From the NCBI GenBank assembly GCA_013398295.1, contig VZSF01001383.1:124001-188000 (forward strand): 64,000 bases of DNA. Direction: 5' to 3'. The notes beneath the pieces were generated by a model. The model made no database searches. It was not told the DNA's origin and saw only the letters and a program-made list of their open reading frames with translations. Shown in pieces: positions 10,059 through 22,958 of the stretch; position 1 is the first letter of the stretch; each line of letters starts with the position of its first letter. This DNA comes from Chionis minor. Its lineage: Eukaryota > Chordata > Aves > Charadriiformes > Chionididae. Made by a program: the position numbers and the translations under genes.

Positions 10059-13000
10059 GTTCATCATTATTTTCAAATTTGTGCAATACCATCAGTAAAA
10101 CAACACATAAAAGTCTCCCACCATATTCCATAAATGTCCAGAAGCATGTTTACAAGTCCCTTACGAAAAGTACTTTTCCATGGATAGGGTCTATGTGAAG
10201 CAAGCTCAAGCCTGATGAAGTAAATGTCTCTGAGCATGAGGCAATATGTGCATGTACCATCTTGAAAAGCTTCTTGGCACTGAAGTAGTCCCTGAAGTAA
10301 AAGCCCAAGGTATTAGGCAATCTAAAGACTGAGACAGACAGATCCTGGACAGATTTCCCAGTAGCCTGTAACTACTGATGAATGTTAGTGCAATGAGCAT
10401 TCAATAATTACCTGATTAGTATGAAGTTCCATCAAAAGATATGCAGCTACTAATGCTGATGATGTTAAATACATGCACAAACATTTGCAGGATCAGGTTT
10501 ATATCAAACTGTGTAGCCTCTATTGGAAAGCAGAAAACGGTTTTAGAGAAATGAATTAGATTGTGATTTCAGTTGGTCTCACATCAATCCAGTTGCTTCA
10601 GCTGAAATGCCAGCACTGTCTGAAACTAGCCATGAAGTGCTCAGCTACGGCACAATGTGCTGTGCTGAAAATGCCTGAACTACAACCAACTCAAGCCCAA
10701 AAGCTGCCCTGCCGCAAAGAGCCTGTCATTTTATTATGGAAAAAGCATGTTGCGTCCTAATATTCTGTATAATGGAAAATAAGAATGCAAGTACAGAAAA
10801 TCAGTGTGATATATTTCTGCTGCTACACTGTAAGATCATCCACCTATGTACTAAAGCTGGTTTCTCCACATACTGTGTGATGAAACAAGAAGGATCCAGC
10901 ACCAGTAGCTCTAGCTCGAATTCCACATCTGGAACTGCTTAGTAATGTATATGTAAAAATTATCTTGATAGACAACACAATATAATCCCCCTCAGACAGC
11001 TTTATGCTTCTGAGTAATGTTGTTGGCTCAACTCAATAATTCTAGCACTATCGCTAGATATAGATTTTTTACTGTTATATTTGCCATGTCTTTTAGTTAA
11101 GCTTTTAGTCAACAAATGAAGGCATTGATCACATAGGACACATGTAACATAGAAGTGCATCTTTCCACAGATTAATTCCTCCTGCTGGTTTATGAATAGC
11201 TGATGTCCCAGAATAACAGAGAAATCCAAGCAGCTGTAACAATTAGACATGACAAGACATTTTCCACATACTGTTTTGTCTAATGAACTGTCAGAGAGTG
11301 CAGTTTCCCTGACTTTTAATTACTGAACCACCCACAGCTAGGAGACGTTCATCTACCTCTTCTGTCTGAGACTTAATTCATCTTCTTAAATGCATCCTAA
11401 TTAAAAGTGATGGTTCCCAGTTTGAACTTTTGCTAAACAGTGTAATATAACAAAAAAGCAAAGTTATGGTAAGCAGTATCTTTTGGAGTGTCCATTCTTT
11501 TTCACTTAGAAAAAACATTCTTTTTCCTTCCTAATGGATCTAATTCTCTGCCTTTTCAAATCAATGAGAGTTTTCTCATCCAAAGTAAGTTCAGGTTTTA
11601 TTTGACAAATGCTAAGCATTTGCCTTAGAATATCTTGGATAAATTAGTAGACTGAAAATGAAAAAATCCTTGATACTGTCCCATATCTAAGATCCCAAGG
11701 AAATTCTACTTAACCATTTTGTTACATTTTATAAAGCATAATTTTAATTATTAAAAAAAATAGGTATTTCATTGTGACTATAGCTTAGTATGCATTAAGG
11801 CTGAAATCTGGCAAGTGTGGGAAATATAACTTTTTAGGTAAAATGTTATTCCATGAACCTAACATACAAAGCTGTTTGCATTATACTTTTTCAGAAATAT
11901 TTTCCTTATTATCCTTTTCTATATTTACTATTTTATTAACAGATTTCCTGTCAAGGTGAAAACCACAGGATTTTGCATTCTTTTTGCCATCTATAAAAGT
12001 CTTACATGATATGAAGGATGTTTTTATAGTAATGTTATAACACATACAATAAGAACATGAATTAATGTTGAAACAAGGCATCTGCACACATAAGCTATAA
12101 GCATAAACTGTATAATTTTTGGTAACTACAGTGTTCCAATAGACATGAGACAAAAAAGATTCAATGAAAAATAAAATCTTCTTAGTGCAAAACAAAAGAG
12201 TTCTCTGCTAGTCTCCCTTAGCATATACTTTAGTTTTCGGACTAAATCCAAAGCAGCGTCAGTGTAAACGTTAACACTTAAATGATCTGTAGACACTAAC
12301 CTACCAACAGCCAGAGGTTAAAGAGAGTTTGGGGAAACCCTACCACGCTCAGCTTCCCACACTCACAGGCAAGACCGATTATTCTCCAGAATGGAAAGCC
12401 CAGTGATTCCGATTCAAACTAAAGTGCAATTCTAAGTATAAACAGGAAGATTAAGAAAGCATGAGGTGCTCTCTGCAAGAGTATTTCAGACCTGTGGAAT
12501 TCCCTTGAGAAATTCTTTATAAACACCTGCATCACCTCGGACAAAAATACCAAATGATAACAGATATGAATATGTGTGTGTTTTTGGCTGAGTGGGAGGC
12601 CCACATAGAGGTGGTACACACATTTGTGGTTGGTCATGGAGGGCTGGATGGTAAACGAAACCATGGTAGAGGGAGTCAAGAGGAGCCCAGGAATTCCCAC
12701 AGATAATGATGAAGGAAATTAGGCTGTAGCCTGAGGACTGGTTCCTGCAGCTTCCTGAACCAACCCTTTAAGCTATATGAACCTGTGGAAACATTGATCT
12801 GTTCTTTTAGGACTATACCAAGCAATGCTTGTTGAGGAAGTCTGGCATAGGGAAAGATAAAAATACTTCGTAGCAGGAAGGCTGAGCAAGAAGGTTTATC
12901 CCTCTTCAATTTTTACGTTTGAAAATTACTAGTCCTGGAGGAAAATATGGTATTTTGAAAAACAGTGCTTAAAGACACACAGTTTTTCGTTTTCTTTGAG

Positions 13001-14234
13001 GTGACTATTTTACATATGTAATATAAAATTTAGAAAGAAGTTTACATCTGATATAAATTAACAGAGGTGCTCATACCCTACCTTGTGTTCAAAGTGTAAC
13101 TGCTTATTTCTGTGAATAGGGACCTTCCAAAGTCCCATCCCTAACCCATCCCATCTTGAAAAAGAAGGAGGAGTTTCCTGCATTGACATCCTCTCATTTG
13201 GAACCATCAGTGTGATTATCTACTGAGGAGTAAAAACTAATGTAAATACTGTTTTCGAATGGGCACTAATCCTATGACATCATATTTAGTGAATCCAGAG
13301 AGGCTTTGTACAATAATATAAAAAACTTACTGTTCCATCTTTCCATTTAGAAAAATATCTGTTAGGTTCTCAGTAAAATGAAAATCAGAGTACTTGAGTG
13401 CCAAAATATGTTTGTTGCTCAAAAGAGACACAAGTATAAGAAGTAATGGGATCAAAATATTTAAAATTATGTACATTGGTTGAGTGATCTTGTGTCTTTA
13501 TTACATATCATATACTGAAACATGGCAACATTTGTTGTAAGTTGTTATAAACCACACACAGTCTTGATCAGCAAAATTCTTTATAGCTGGCAAAGAAAAT
13601 TAATTCTGCAAACTATGGGGCAAACTGAGCTGTCAGCAACAGTAAATCTAGGCTAATCCCTCTGTGAAAACTCTCAAGATTATATTACTTTTTTAGTGCT
13701 GTTCTGTAACTGTAGAGGTTCTGTACGGAGGTGCCATTGTGAATACAAAGCAAACTGTCCTAAAAATACTGCTAATTTATGAAGTTATTAATTCAATTTT
13801 CACAGCTATGTCCATATAAACACAAAAATTCGTATTTCATTAATTCTGGTGAAAGAGGAGAGAATATAATTTACAGTATGGGCTTGTTGGCTTTTTTATT
13901 AATAGGAAATTCCTTATGATACTAAATTTCACATTTTTCTATTCCAAAGAACAGAGCAAAGTTTTGCCTTGCACTGCTAGGAAGAATATCCAAGAAAAAT
14001 CTTGCCTATTTTCAGGCAGGAAGCAGCTGTTATGTCTTTGCTCACTTTTTACCCCTCCCACTGTGCAGTTCTTCCAGAAATTAAGGCTACACCTTCAAGA
14101 TAAAACAGGAAACCCAAATAATCTAACAGTTTGTTTGGTAGGCTGATTAATGAAGAAAGACAAAGGAAAAAATTAGACTTATAGCTTTTCGAGGACCATA
14201 TTTAAACAGGACTAGGAACCATTTTACAAAGACA
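9830..14234. other. Unique sequence, no gene seen
   Basis: Apart from the (CAT)n tract at 10026-10058 I see no repeat or gene. Frames at 11881-12195 (minus, 104 codons), 12419-12700 (minus) and 13916-14146 (plus) carry no recognisable domain and have no coding-like context. Composition is ordinary AT-rich. Confidence 0.55.
10005..10070 (+). repeat. (CAT)n / (ATC)n microsatellite
   Basis: Pure (CAT)11 at 10026-10058, flanked by impure ATC/ATT units from about 10005 to 10070. The short frames across it encode Asp, Ser or Ile homopolymers depending on strand and frame, and are artefacts of the repeat. Confidence 0.95.
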
Positions 14235-14282
14235 AAAGAATGCTTCGTTTTAAACTGATGGATCAGTTTAAAGTTATTCTTT
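14235..14282. repeat. Long hairpin: 11-bp inner stem and 7-bp outer stem
   Basis: Inner arms TTTAAACTGAT (14249-14259) and ATCAGTTTAAA (14262-14272) are separated by only GG. Outer arms AAAGAAT (14235-14241) and ATTCTTT (14276-14282) are perfectly complementary across a small internal loop. The two-base loop makes a DNA cruciform or near-palindrome more natural than an RNA stem-loop. Confidence 0.85.
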
Positions 14283-15989
14283 ATTAAAATTCTGAGGGCT
14301 TTTTTCCTCATTCTGAGATTAACACTTTTTTTTTTTTCTTGACTAGCAAGAACCTTAGGTTTGTGCCACAGTAGTCACAAGTTAAGTGGTCACAAGTTAA
14401 GAGATGGGTTTTGGGTTTTTTACTGAATTGCACAATTTTTCACATCTTCGTAATTGTATTTAAAAGGCAGAATGTACACTTAATGTGCAGCACTGTTGCT
14501 AGTAAAAAAAACAGGTGCTGAAAATACATGTGGCTTGATAACTCAGATGTTGTGATCAATTTTACTGTCTCTTTATTTTCCATGTATTTGGTGTTATCTA
14601 CAGATCTCACAATTTATCTCCCAATGCTAAAGGAATTGTGGAGAGGGGAAGAATAACAAGGGAAAGGCTATCTTTCTGTTTTAGGAATATAACTCATTAA
14701 CCCTGTATTATAAATCACACATGAATAGTATTTTTTGTGGTTGTTTTTTTGTTGTTGTTGTTGGGGGTTTTTTTTGTTTGTTTGGTTTCTGTTATAACTC
14801 ATTACTCACATGTATTTCCTTGTGGGCACTTATCACAATAAAACCAGTGTTTCCATACTTAATATTTTGCATACTAATCATATTTTGCGTATCTATTAAT
14901 GTTATATAGATGAGGACTACTGTACAAACACTATTACACATCCCTAAGTGGTTGTTACAAGAATATAAAGCTGCTTTTCATAGGAAATACAAGTGATAGC
15001 TTGTTTGCATTTTCCCTCAAAAATATCAATGCAAATCTGTGTTATTTTGCCATCAAAGAAAGAAATTCAATGGCTTTCACAGCACAACAGCAAATGCCAC
15101 ATTATATTAAAATTTATACTTCTGGATCTATTACATCAGCAAGTGACTTTGACGGCTGGTGTGCCTAATTCTCCCATCTCTGTTTCTCTCTTTAAGACCC
15201 TAACTCAATTCCTGTCACTAAATCTTTTGTCAATGAGGTGAGAAGCCCATTGAGCACAGGTTTAGGGAACAGCAATAATCCTGAGTGAGATTTGACTACA
15301 GAGAGAGAGAGGGAGCAGGCAACTTCCCTTAAATTCATGTCCTCAGAAATAGTGAGCTCTCACCAAAGGTGCATTTTCCTCTTCAACAGACGAACACATT
15401 CACACATTTGCAAACCTCAGGGAAGATGCCAGTTAATGGCACACTTGATAGAAAAGGAGATCTGTAGCAGAGGAGACTAGTGCCAGTCCCACTGGAAATG
15501 ACCCATCTGCCTCCTTGAAAGCTCCCCATGGAGCTGCCCCACACAAGCTGGACCACAGCTTGGGGCAGGGGATGTGCTGCAGAAAACAGCTTGGCTGTGA
15601 CTCCCAGAGCGAAGTCTGCTATAGATCACAACACAACAAATTCTTGTCAGGCTTATTTTACTTCCCACAAGTCTGTGGTTACTGCAGTTTGAAGATGAAT
15701 GAAGGCAGACCCCATTAGGATAGTTTGGAGAAAAGACACATCTGCATCCACAACTGATACATAGCTTTGACTCTCCCTGTCCTCATGGCACAATCTGTGC
15801 TCCTCCTTTAGAGTACCATGACTATTATGAGTATGAATGAATCCTGTCATAGTCTCCAGATGAAGTTATTGGGACATGGTGCCACAAATGTATAATAAAA
15901 TGTTATACTAATTCAAATCAAACACATGGAAAAAAAGTAACTGGAAATACTTTAAAAAAAAATCTTCATTAAAAAATAAATCAGCTTTT
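14283..15989. other. Unique sequence with T-rich and T/G-rich tracts
   Basis: Holds T12 at 14326-14337, a T/G-rich tract at about 14730-14788 that includes (GTT)4, and a short GA run near 15299-15311. The stretch 15480-15720 is somewhat richer in GC and has several overlapping short frames on both strands, none recognisable. Confidence 0.55.
14730..14788 (+). repeat. T/G-rich simple repeat with (GTT)n
   Basis: Runs of T broken by G, with four GTT units at 14751-14762, a G5 run, and TTTG units. The 62-codon frame across it is a low-complexity translation. Confidence 0.85.
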
Positions 15990-16104
15990 TAGAGTAGAGT
16001 GGAGCAGAGTGGAGTAGAGTAAAGTAGAGTAGACTAGGCTAAACTAGACTAGACTAGACTAGAGTAGACTAGAGTAGACTAGAGTAGATGAGAGCAGAAC
16101 AGAA
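15990..16104 (+). repeat. TAGAG/TAGAC pentamer satellite at CR1 3' end
   Basis: About 115 bp of TAGAG, TAGAC and variant pentamers (TGGAG, TAAAG, TAGGC, TAAAC). A central part is ordered as a 10-bp unit TAGAGTAGAC, repeated about 16058-16088. It abuts the CR1 3' UTR with no intervening sequence and probably grew from the short terminal repeat that CR1 uses in priming. Confidence 0.93.
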
Positions 16105-16465
16105 TATTCCAGTTGCAAGGGCCTACAATGATCGTGAACAATTCAGGGCTGACCAAAAGTTACAGCATGCTATTAAGAGAATTGTCCAAATGCCTCTTAA
16201 ACATTGACAGGCTTGGGGCATTGACTACCTTTCTAGGAAGCCTATTGCAGAATTTGACTACCCTCTTGGTAAAGAAATGTTTCCTGATGTCCAGTCTAAA
16301 TCTCCCATGATGCAGCTTCAAACTGTTCCTTTGTGTCCTGTCACTGGATCCCAGGGAGAAGAGCTCAGCACCTCTCTCTCCACTTCCCCTCCTCAGGAAG
16401 CTGTAGAAAGCAATGAGGTCACCTCTCCACCTCCTTTTCTCCAAACTAGACAAACAGTTTTTAAA
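15990..16465 (-). mobile_element. CR1 LINE, 5'-truncated, minus strand, with satellite 3' end
   Basis: The minus strand encodes a 97-codon block (16453 down to 16160) with the CR1 ORF2 C-terminal signature: SLEKRRWRGDLIAFY, SSDRTQRNSLKLHHGRFRLD, then IRKHFFTKRVVKFCNRLPRK and a C-terminus HLDNSLNSML. It matches the homologous parts of the 1.3-kb copy (GRFRLDIRKKFFTIRMV). The copy starts at about 16465 in element direction, after the reverse-transcriptase core, so no catalytic motif is present. The 3' UTR runs 16159 to about 16100 (revcomp of ttccagttgcaagggcctac) and then passes into a pentamer satellite. The family differs from the 1.3-kb copy in its UTR. It is a dead fragment. Confidence 0.92.
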
Positions 16466-18999
16466 AAGACAAGGCGCTGACCCTGACTTCAGTGGAAATA
16501 ATGGGCTGTCCTTTCCCTCTCACCGCACTCTAGGAAAAATTAAATTGTCAAATCACCTAATTTTTCAGTGGTATTTCGATCTTCATGGTGTCAGATGTTC
16601 ACATAGGAACAACAGATGTGATGGGATTAGGAGATACCCTTATTCTTCTGCAGGTGGAGGCCAGGTAAGAAGAGACCTGTAGTATCTAACACGGTTTAGA
16701 TACCTATGGTAAGAGTATCAGATTCCAGCCACCTTGGGGAGAAGCCTGTGAGAAATAATTTGCTGTCTTGACATCAGACTGGATGGAGAAACCGAGAGCT
16801 TCTGATATTTAATCCTTGGGAAGGAAAAAAGCTAAAGTAACAAACCCAAAAACATTGGACTTCTATACAAATTGTTTAACTGTCTTGGACAGTTTTCATG
16901 TTAAATTCTTTCATAGACATGCACTTTCAAAGCCATTTTGTGCAGTACTTTGTAAAAACAGTGCACACAGTATTTGGTAGATTTAATGATTTATTGTTTA
17001 CAGACTGTACAAACTATGTAATCACATAGCATGCAAGTACAGAATGTTATTTTATGGATAAATCAGTCTAAAAGTTATTTATTTTATAGAGATTTTAAAG
17101 ACTAAGACTTCTGAAGAACTTTGGGAGAAACCTGTCTGTTCAGAAAATGCAGTGATTTCAAATTATATTTGATCAAAAGAAGCAGCATTCAAATTCAGAT
17201 TTAACTAATCCTTAAGAGAGGGGTTTTCAAAATTTAGAGTGGAAAGGAATCAGAGCTGCAGTTAGAAGATGGGGCCACAATGAATTCTTCTCATAGCAAG
17301 AACTTAGGTCTGGATTTCTGCCATCTCCCTCTCTGATTGATGGTTTTCATGTGATTTCAGCCTCAGGTGAAACAAGCAAAACAATAAGAAACCACAGATC
17401 ATCTAGCAGTAGGTTAAAATCAGGAATTTTGTTTGACAGAAGCTAAAAGTTAAGACTATTGACAATGGAATCTGCAGATTAGTAGGGAATATCTAAGTTC
17501 CCTTTGTTCTAACTACATGAAGGAACCACTTTTTTGACTATGGGACTCTTGAGAATACTGTCCTCAGATGTTCTGTTTCTGGCTTGGTAAACCAAGTATA
17601 TTGAGTATATTGCTCAATAGCATGCGTGTTGCCTAGTGGCTGAAAAAAGCCTTCATTCAGTTTCAAATCATAGAATGATTGAGAATGGATGGTTGCTTTC
17701 CATTTACTTATTCTAAACACATTTAAATTATATTATTTCAAATCATGTTTTTATACAAGGCAATGAGAAGATGCAGATAAAATCTACAATAATCTTGTTC
17801 CTATATAGGTTCCCCTTGAAAGACTGCATGAAATAATAAACATATAGCTGAAACTGAATATATTTTTGTAATCTTTGTATGGAAAGCCAAGGTCACATTA
17901 ACGTGGAAAACAACATAGAAACTGAGATGGAAACATATTAAGAGTTTAAATTAACATTATAGCCAAGAACAAAAATAGATTTAAGTTCCTTCATCTACAG
18001 TATCTATATTTCAATCTCATGTAGCATTTTTCATCCAAAAGTGCCCCAGAGACGTTCTGTGGAAACGTCAAGAAGTAGGTAGAATTTCCATGGCCTTTTA
18101 GGAATGAAGGAAACCCTTTGTCTTTCAGGTCTTCCTCTAGGTGATCATTTCTCAAATGGTTGGGGTGTCATGCTGCCCTTTAGGTTTATGCTTAAGTTCA
18201 TGGACGCATGGTTCTAATGAATTTTAATGAATCCTTAGCAGTTTTTGAACATTAGTCAGTAGTTTGTAGTGGTAGCACATATTATGCATTAATAATAGAC
18301 ATTTTTTCATTTCCAAGCCAGCTATAGAACAGCGTATGTTCTTCTTAAAAGAATAGATTGGCAAAAAATGTTATCCTAATTGCCCTGAAAATAATAATAA
18401 ATATCAGTCGCAATGAAGTTGAGTAAAAGGCAATTATCTACCGAAGCAGTCCAGTCCATTGGTAGAGAATTTCAAAGTAATTTGTACATGAGTGGGTCAG
18501 ACCTTATTTAGGTTACAGAGAAGGGACGACAAAAAGTGACATGTTGCTACAGAAGTGATGACACTTACTCTTGCTCATTAGATCATCAAGCCTTCTTAGT
18601 TTAAAAGCAGACACAGTCCATGGAAGTTTTAGCGAATGCATCTGGCCATGATCACTCTGACTTACTTTTTGGCAAAGAGTGAAGCAATCAGAAGTCACCT
18701 GGAGGAAGTCAGGCCACATATCCAGTCACAGGTAGTATTAGCGAGAAAGATGATACCAGTCTCTCTTTAAACCTCACAGCTGGGTTGCCCACTTGTTTTG
18801 CTCTAAGCAGGTCCCACTCCATTATCTGACATGAGTTAGTGAAGACCTCTTCCTAACTGTGGTCTGTCGCTTTTATAAGAAAGATGATAGAGTTTTAGGG
18901 GCTATCTAGTTTTTGTTCTTTTACCGTGAATGAAATAGAAATAACCCAATGTGGTGTTTCACAGTTACATAAGTATTTTTATCATCTATTTTTTCTGCA
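16466..18999. other. Unique sequence, no gene seen
   Basis: No repeat family is recognised. Two small adjacent hairpins lie at 17583-17596 (CTTGGT/ACCAAG) and 17599-17619 (TATTGAG/CTCAATA). A 7-bp hairpin (AACTGTC/GACAGTT) lies near 16877-16893. The frame at 16413-16682 overlaps the CR1 antisense and is not a gene. Confidence 0.55.
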
Positions 19000-19620
19000 T
19001 TCAGTAGACTGGCGTGGGAAGGACCTTTTGCTGACATTCAGTGACAATGATGTACTGGATCACTAACAAGAGCCCTGTCAGTTGTAGGGGAACCACCTCC
19101 CATGTGCTCTGGATCCCTGAGGACCTCCAGAAGCGGGGTTGTTCCACAAGGGGCATGAACCAGAAGCCACAATGACCCAACAAGTTGCAGGGTGGAACCC
19201 TCTCCAAGAAAGGCTTGGTCTGGTGGCACCTTAGCATAGCAAGCAGGGCAGGGCTGCTGACAATAAAAGATTTTGCCAGCAGTCCAGTGGCCTCCAGACA
19301 AATTCAGAATGGCAAGTCAGGTCCAGCTTCCATCCAAGATGTCCAGCCAACAAGTCAGAAATAGCAGAAGGCAAACATTGGTCTGGAGGCAGCAGCAGCA
19401 CAGCCCAAGCAAGGAATGGGGGTCTAGTCTGAGCTGAAAGCTCAGGAGCTTTATGTTCCTGGGGCATAGGCAAGGGAATGGGAGAGGTCCCTGGTGAAGC
19501 CAGTCAGGAACGTTAGGACCTTCTCACTGCAGTGAGTAGTAGTCCATCTTTAGTGTCTCCAGGCCCTCCACCTCATGCCTTTTAACTCAGGCATTGCTCA
19601 GAGTCAATGGAGACATGTAA
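19000..19620. other. Locally GC-richer unique patch, nature unknown
   Basis: About 19010-19590 stands out from its surroundings by higher GC content. Three overlapping minus-strand frames (19001-19237, 19038-19301, 19231-19473) cross it without a recognisable domain. It could be an old interspersed repeat, a decayed exon, or a regulatory element. Nothing in the sequence decides among these. Confidence 0.4.
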
Positions 19621-22600
19621 CAGGTATAAATCAGCTGGTCCGTAGTGTAGAGAGCCAAGAGTCATTATCATGATCTATTATTTCTACTACAGAACCAGTT
19701 ACTGACCAAGGCTCCATTGTTCTTGGCATTGCAGACTAGAGCTCTTCCACATATGGGTCATGGCTCAGCTTCATAAGGAAGGTAAGGAAACAAAGGCATA
19801 AAGGGGGAGAAAAATGGGTGAAACTTACAATTCTGTGCAATGAACAGCACTCTCACACCAGCTCCTGTTTAAATGGTTAATGAGAATAGCTCAGTGTTTC
19901 TTTGCTCCCTCCCCTGCCTGAGGTTCATAAAGCCAACTGTGGGAGCTCTGAACGCTGAAGAGAATCCAATTAACTCTCATTTTTCTCATTTAACTTGACA
20001 ATTTAAGTGGTTTCACTGTTTATAATGTGTATGTTTATATATGTGTTTATCTCTACATACTGGTGATATCATTAAACAGCTTCACTGGGCTGTTTCTTTT
20101 GTGACTTGGGTTTTGGTTTGGGGTTTGTTGGTTTTTTTTCCAGCCAGTAGATTGTCTTTCTGATTTCAGGAACGAGAAATCTTTTAGATCATACAATGTA
20201 ATAGCTCTTCAAGAATAGTCCTTCTGTCCTGGAGCGCTAAGGTGTAATAAGATTCTCAGTACAAAGTATTTACAAGTTAGGAAGTGGGGAGAGCACTGAT
20301 AATCAATTACCAGGACAAAGTAAATGTTGCCATCTGACCTCTTATTTTAAGAACATAATTTACATCACCTACCTATTTTTTATGACTGACCCTTTCTTGT
20401 CTATACACAGCTCAATTAATTGGATATGACTGTTTCAGAAGACTTCTGTATGTCTTACTGTTTCCTTATGACAAGCACTGTGTTCAATTAAATTAGAATA
20501 ACTGTGTTTGCCTTGTTTCATTTACTTTGCAATACTTAATTAGGTTGATAGAGAAATAATGTCTGCATGAAAGACACTGATACTTATCTATATACTGTCC
20601 CTGTGAAGACATGATTTTTGAGTGGAAGCTTGCTATTAATTCTCAACTTTCAGTATAGGACAGATTGAAATCCATCTATGCTCAAAAAATTTTAGCCTGT
20701 TCAAACATTGGCAGCCAAAGCCATTCTGAGACAAATTACTGGTGACACAGTATTACATTTTAAAGCACACAGAATCAGTTCTAAAATGAACAGGGAACAA
20801 GGAAAGGACCAAAAGGTTCAGGTTTGTATATTATTACGCATGTTTATAGGACAAATTTCTGGGAAACAAGAAGAAATAACCTTTTTTTCAACAAAGAAAT
20901 ACAAGTATGATTTATCTACATGTAAAAAGAGGGGAAAAAAGCGTAGAGCAGACTAGAGACAAATTATAGGTGCAGTCTGTCACATACACACACAGCTGTA
21001 AATCTTTTTGGTTGCTTCATATGTAGGTATGAGGTTTCAGTGTAAAAAGATATCATATGTTTCATCCTTTGGCCTTAATTTGGGGACTTCCAGAGCTAGC
21101 TGAGTGAGCCAATGTAATTCTAGCTAAGGACAAATTCATCTCAGTGGGAGCTGTAGCAGTAATATGCATCATAGATAAAGAACATGAGAACATATGAGAT
21201 GTATTGCTAAAATGAACTTTTATGTGACTTTTGCAGTTTTCAAGTAGTGCTGAATGAAAAAAACCCAAAACTGTTCATATGAATGTCCATGGATAATTAA
21301 TAATAAAGATTGGAGGCATCACGTAGTGAACTGAAAGTTACCAGCTAAACCAAAGTTGGCAAATGCATTTTTTTCTAGAGGCTAAAGCTCCTATTGTATT
21401 AGTTAAACTACTACTAGTAAAATGCATTACTAATTAATAGCACAGAATAAAACTTCAGACCTTTAAAATGATGGCATAACTTGTTTTGACTTCAGTATGG
21501 TTAAGATTAATGAATACCTCTTTATGTAAGTAGTAATGACATCAACACATAAATAAATTCACTATTATGTTGCAAATCTTTGTTAAAATTCAGCTACGCT
21601 AAGCAATAAATTATTATCAAGTCCTCTCTGTATCAAAGGAGTCTTCTGTGTTCAAAAATGAGCCTATTACTGATGACAACCACTCATATTTCTTCAAGTT
21701 TCTTCATCAATGAGTGTAGAAAATTATTTCACTTCTCACTGGTCTGGCATTCAAACAAAAGTTTAAGCTGTAACCTTTTGCAGTCCTTTAAATGCATTGT
21801 TTTCAACAGACAGAAGGTTCTGCTACATGCCTCACAAAAAAAAGTAGGGGGGGGAACCCCCTTTTCTCACTTCTTTTTTTTTTTTTTCTGCTAACATATG
21901 TGGTTGTATGTTGTGGCCAACATATTTTGTAACTGACATTCATATACATTTAACAGGCAAGAGGGACTAGCTCATTGGTAAACCCTGTTTCATTTATACA
22001 TACATTTACTGATCTGAGACATTACCCAGCATATAAATTTAAAGGTGCTGCAACATTTTCCATGCATCTCTAAAATGCATGGAAACCTCCCTCTTTGTGC
22101 TTAAGTAGCCATCTGAGGCCACACAGGAATGGTCACGGTGTGATTAAGTGTCCTGTTATTCCAGCCTTGCAGAGGCTGTCTTGTGCTAAATGGCTGATGC
22201 ATTTGTCTCACCATGATGGATTAAACAGACAACATGGAGCTAGGAGCCTGCAGAGGGTGCTTCGTTAGCCTAAATCCCTCACATTCTTACCCATACCATA
22301 GGTAGCTTTGACCAAAGGTTAGAAACATAAAGATTTAAGTGCTCCTTCAGGATGCGAACTTATTACCCATCTCAGGAGAGAAATGCAGTAAGAATATAAT
22401 ACTTCCTAGAACAGCACCAGGTCAGCCAGCATGGCCTTGAGTGTTATGGTGAAATCTTAACCTCAGTGAGTGCAGAAGGAATGTTTTCAATAATAAACTT
22501 AGATACTGGGTTCGGTAGAAGAGCTGATGCTGGTTTCCTCATCTCCAGAGATCTTTTCCCCATGCATGTAATTGCATACAGTAGATTGTACTGTCAATTT

Positions 22601-22802
22601 GCAGCTCCCTTCCTCCCTCTAATACTGATCTCTGGTCCTAGCAAAGGAGAAAGATAAATATTGATTTTGAAGAGGGCGGCTTGCCTCTTTTATATGGCCC
22701 GCCACTGTCCTTTTCCACATCTTTCATCATATGATCTGATACCTGCCTGAAAATAGACCTATGTGTCAGATCAACCATCAACACAGTCAGAGACTTCTAA
22801 GA
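19621..22802. other. Unique sequence, no gene seen
   Basis: Contains a T/G-rich tract at about 20096-20141, and a G8-AA-C5 block followed by T14 at 21847-21887. Frames at 20708-20956 and 21658-21894 resemble nothing I know. The latter ends in the poly-T. Confidence 0.55.
21847..21887 (+). repeat. G8/C5 inverted block and T14 homopolymer
   Basis: G8 at 21847-21854, AA, C5 at 21857-21861, then T14 at 21874-21887. The G and C runs can pair as a 5-bp hairpin with a two-base loop. Confidence 0.9.
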
Positions 22803-22838
22803 GAAAAAAAGGAAGAAAGGAAGGAAGGAAGGAAGGAA

Positions 22839-22896
<58 letters not shown>

Positions 22897-22924
22897 AAAG
22901 AAAGGAAGAAAGGAAAGAAAGGAA

Positions 22925-22958
<34 letters not shown>

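Noticed and set aside
9949..10198. Asp-rich or Ser-rich protein across the (CAT)n tract
   Set aside because: The homopolymers are direct translations of the trinucleotide repeat in different frames.
17667..17700. Possible ancient CR1 3' end (aatcatagaatgattgagaatgg)
   Set aside because: Only the octamer-like stretch is similar. No UTR or ORF2 similarity follows, so chance is as likely.
20096..20141. G-quadruplex from GGGTTTTGG-type runs
   Set aside because: Runs are uneven and mostly two or three G. At best this is a weak two-tier structure. It is listed only as a T/G-rich tract.
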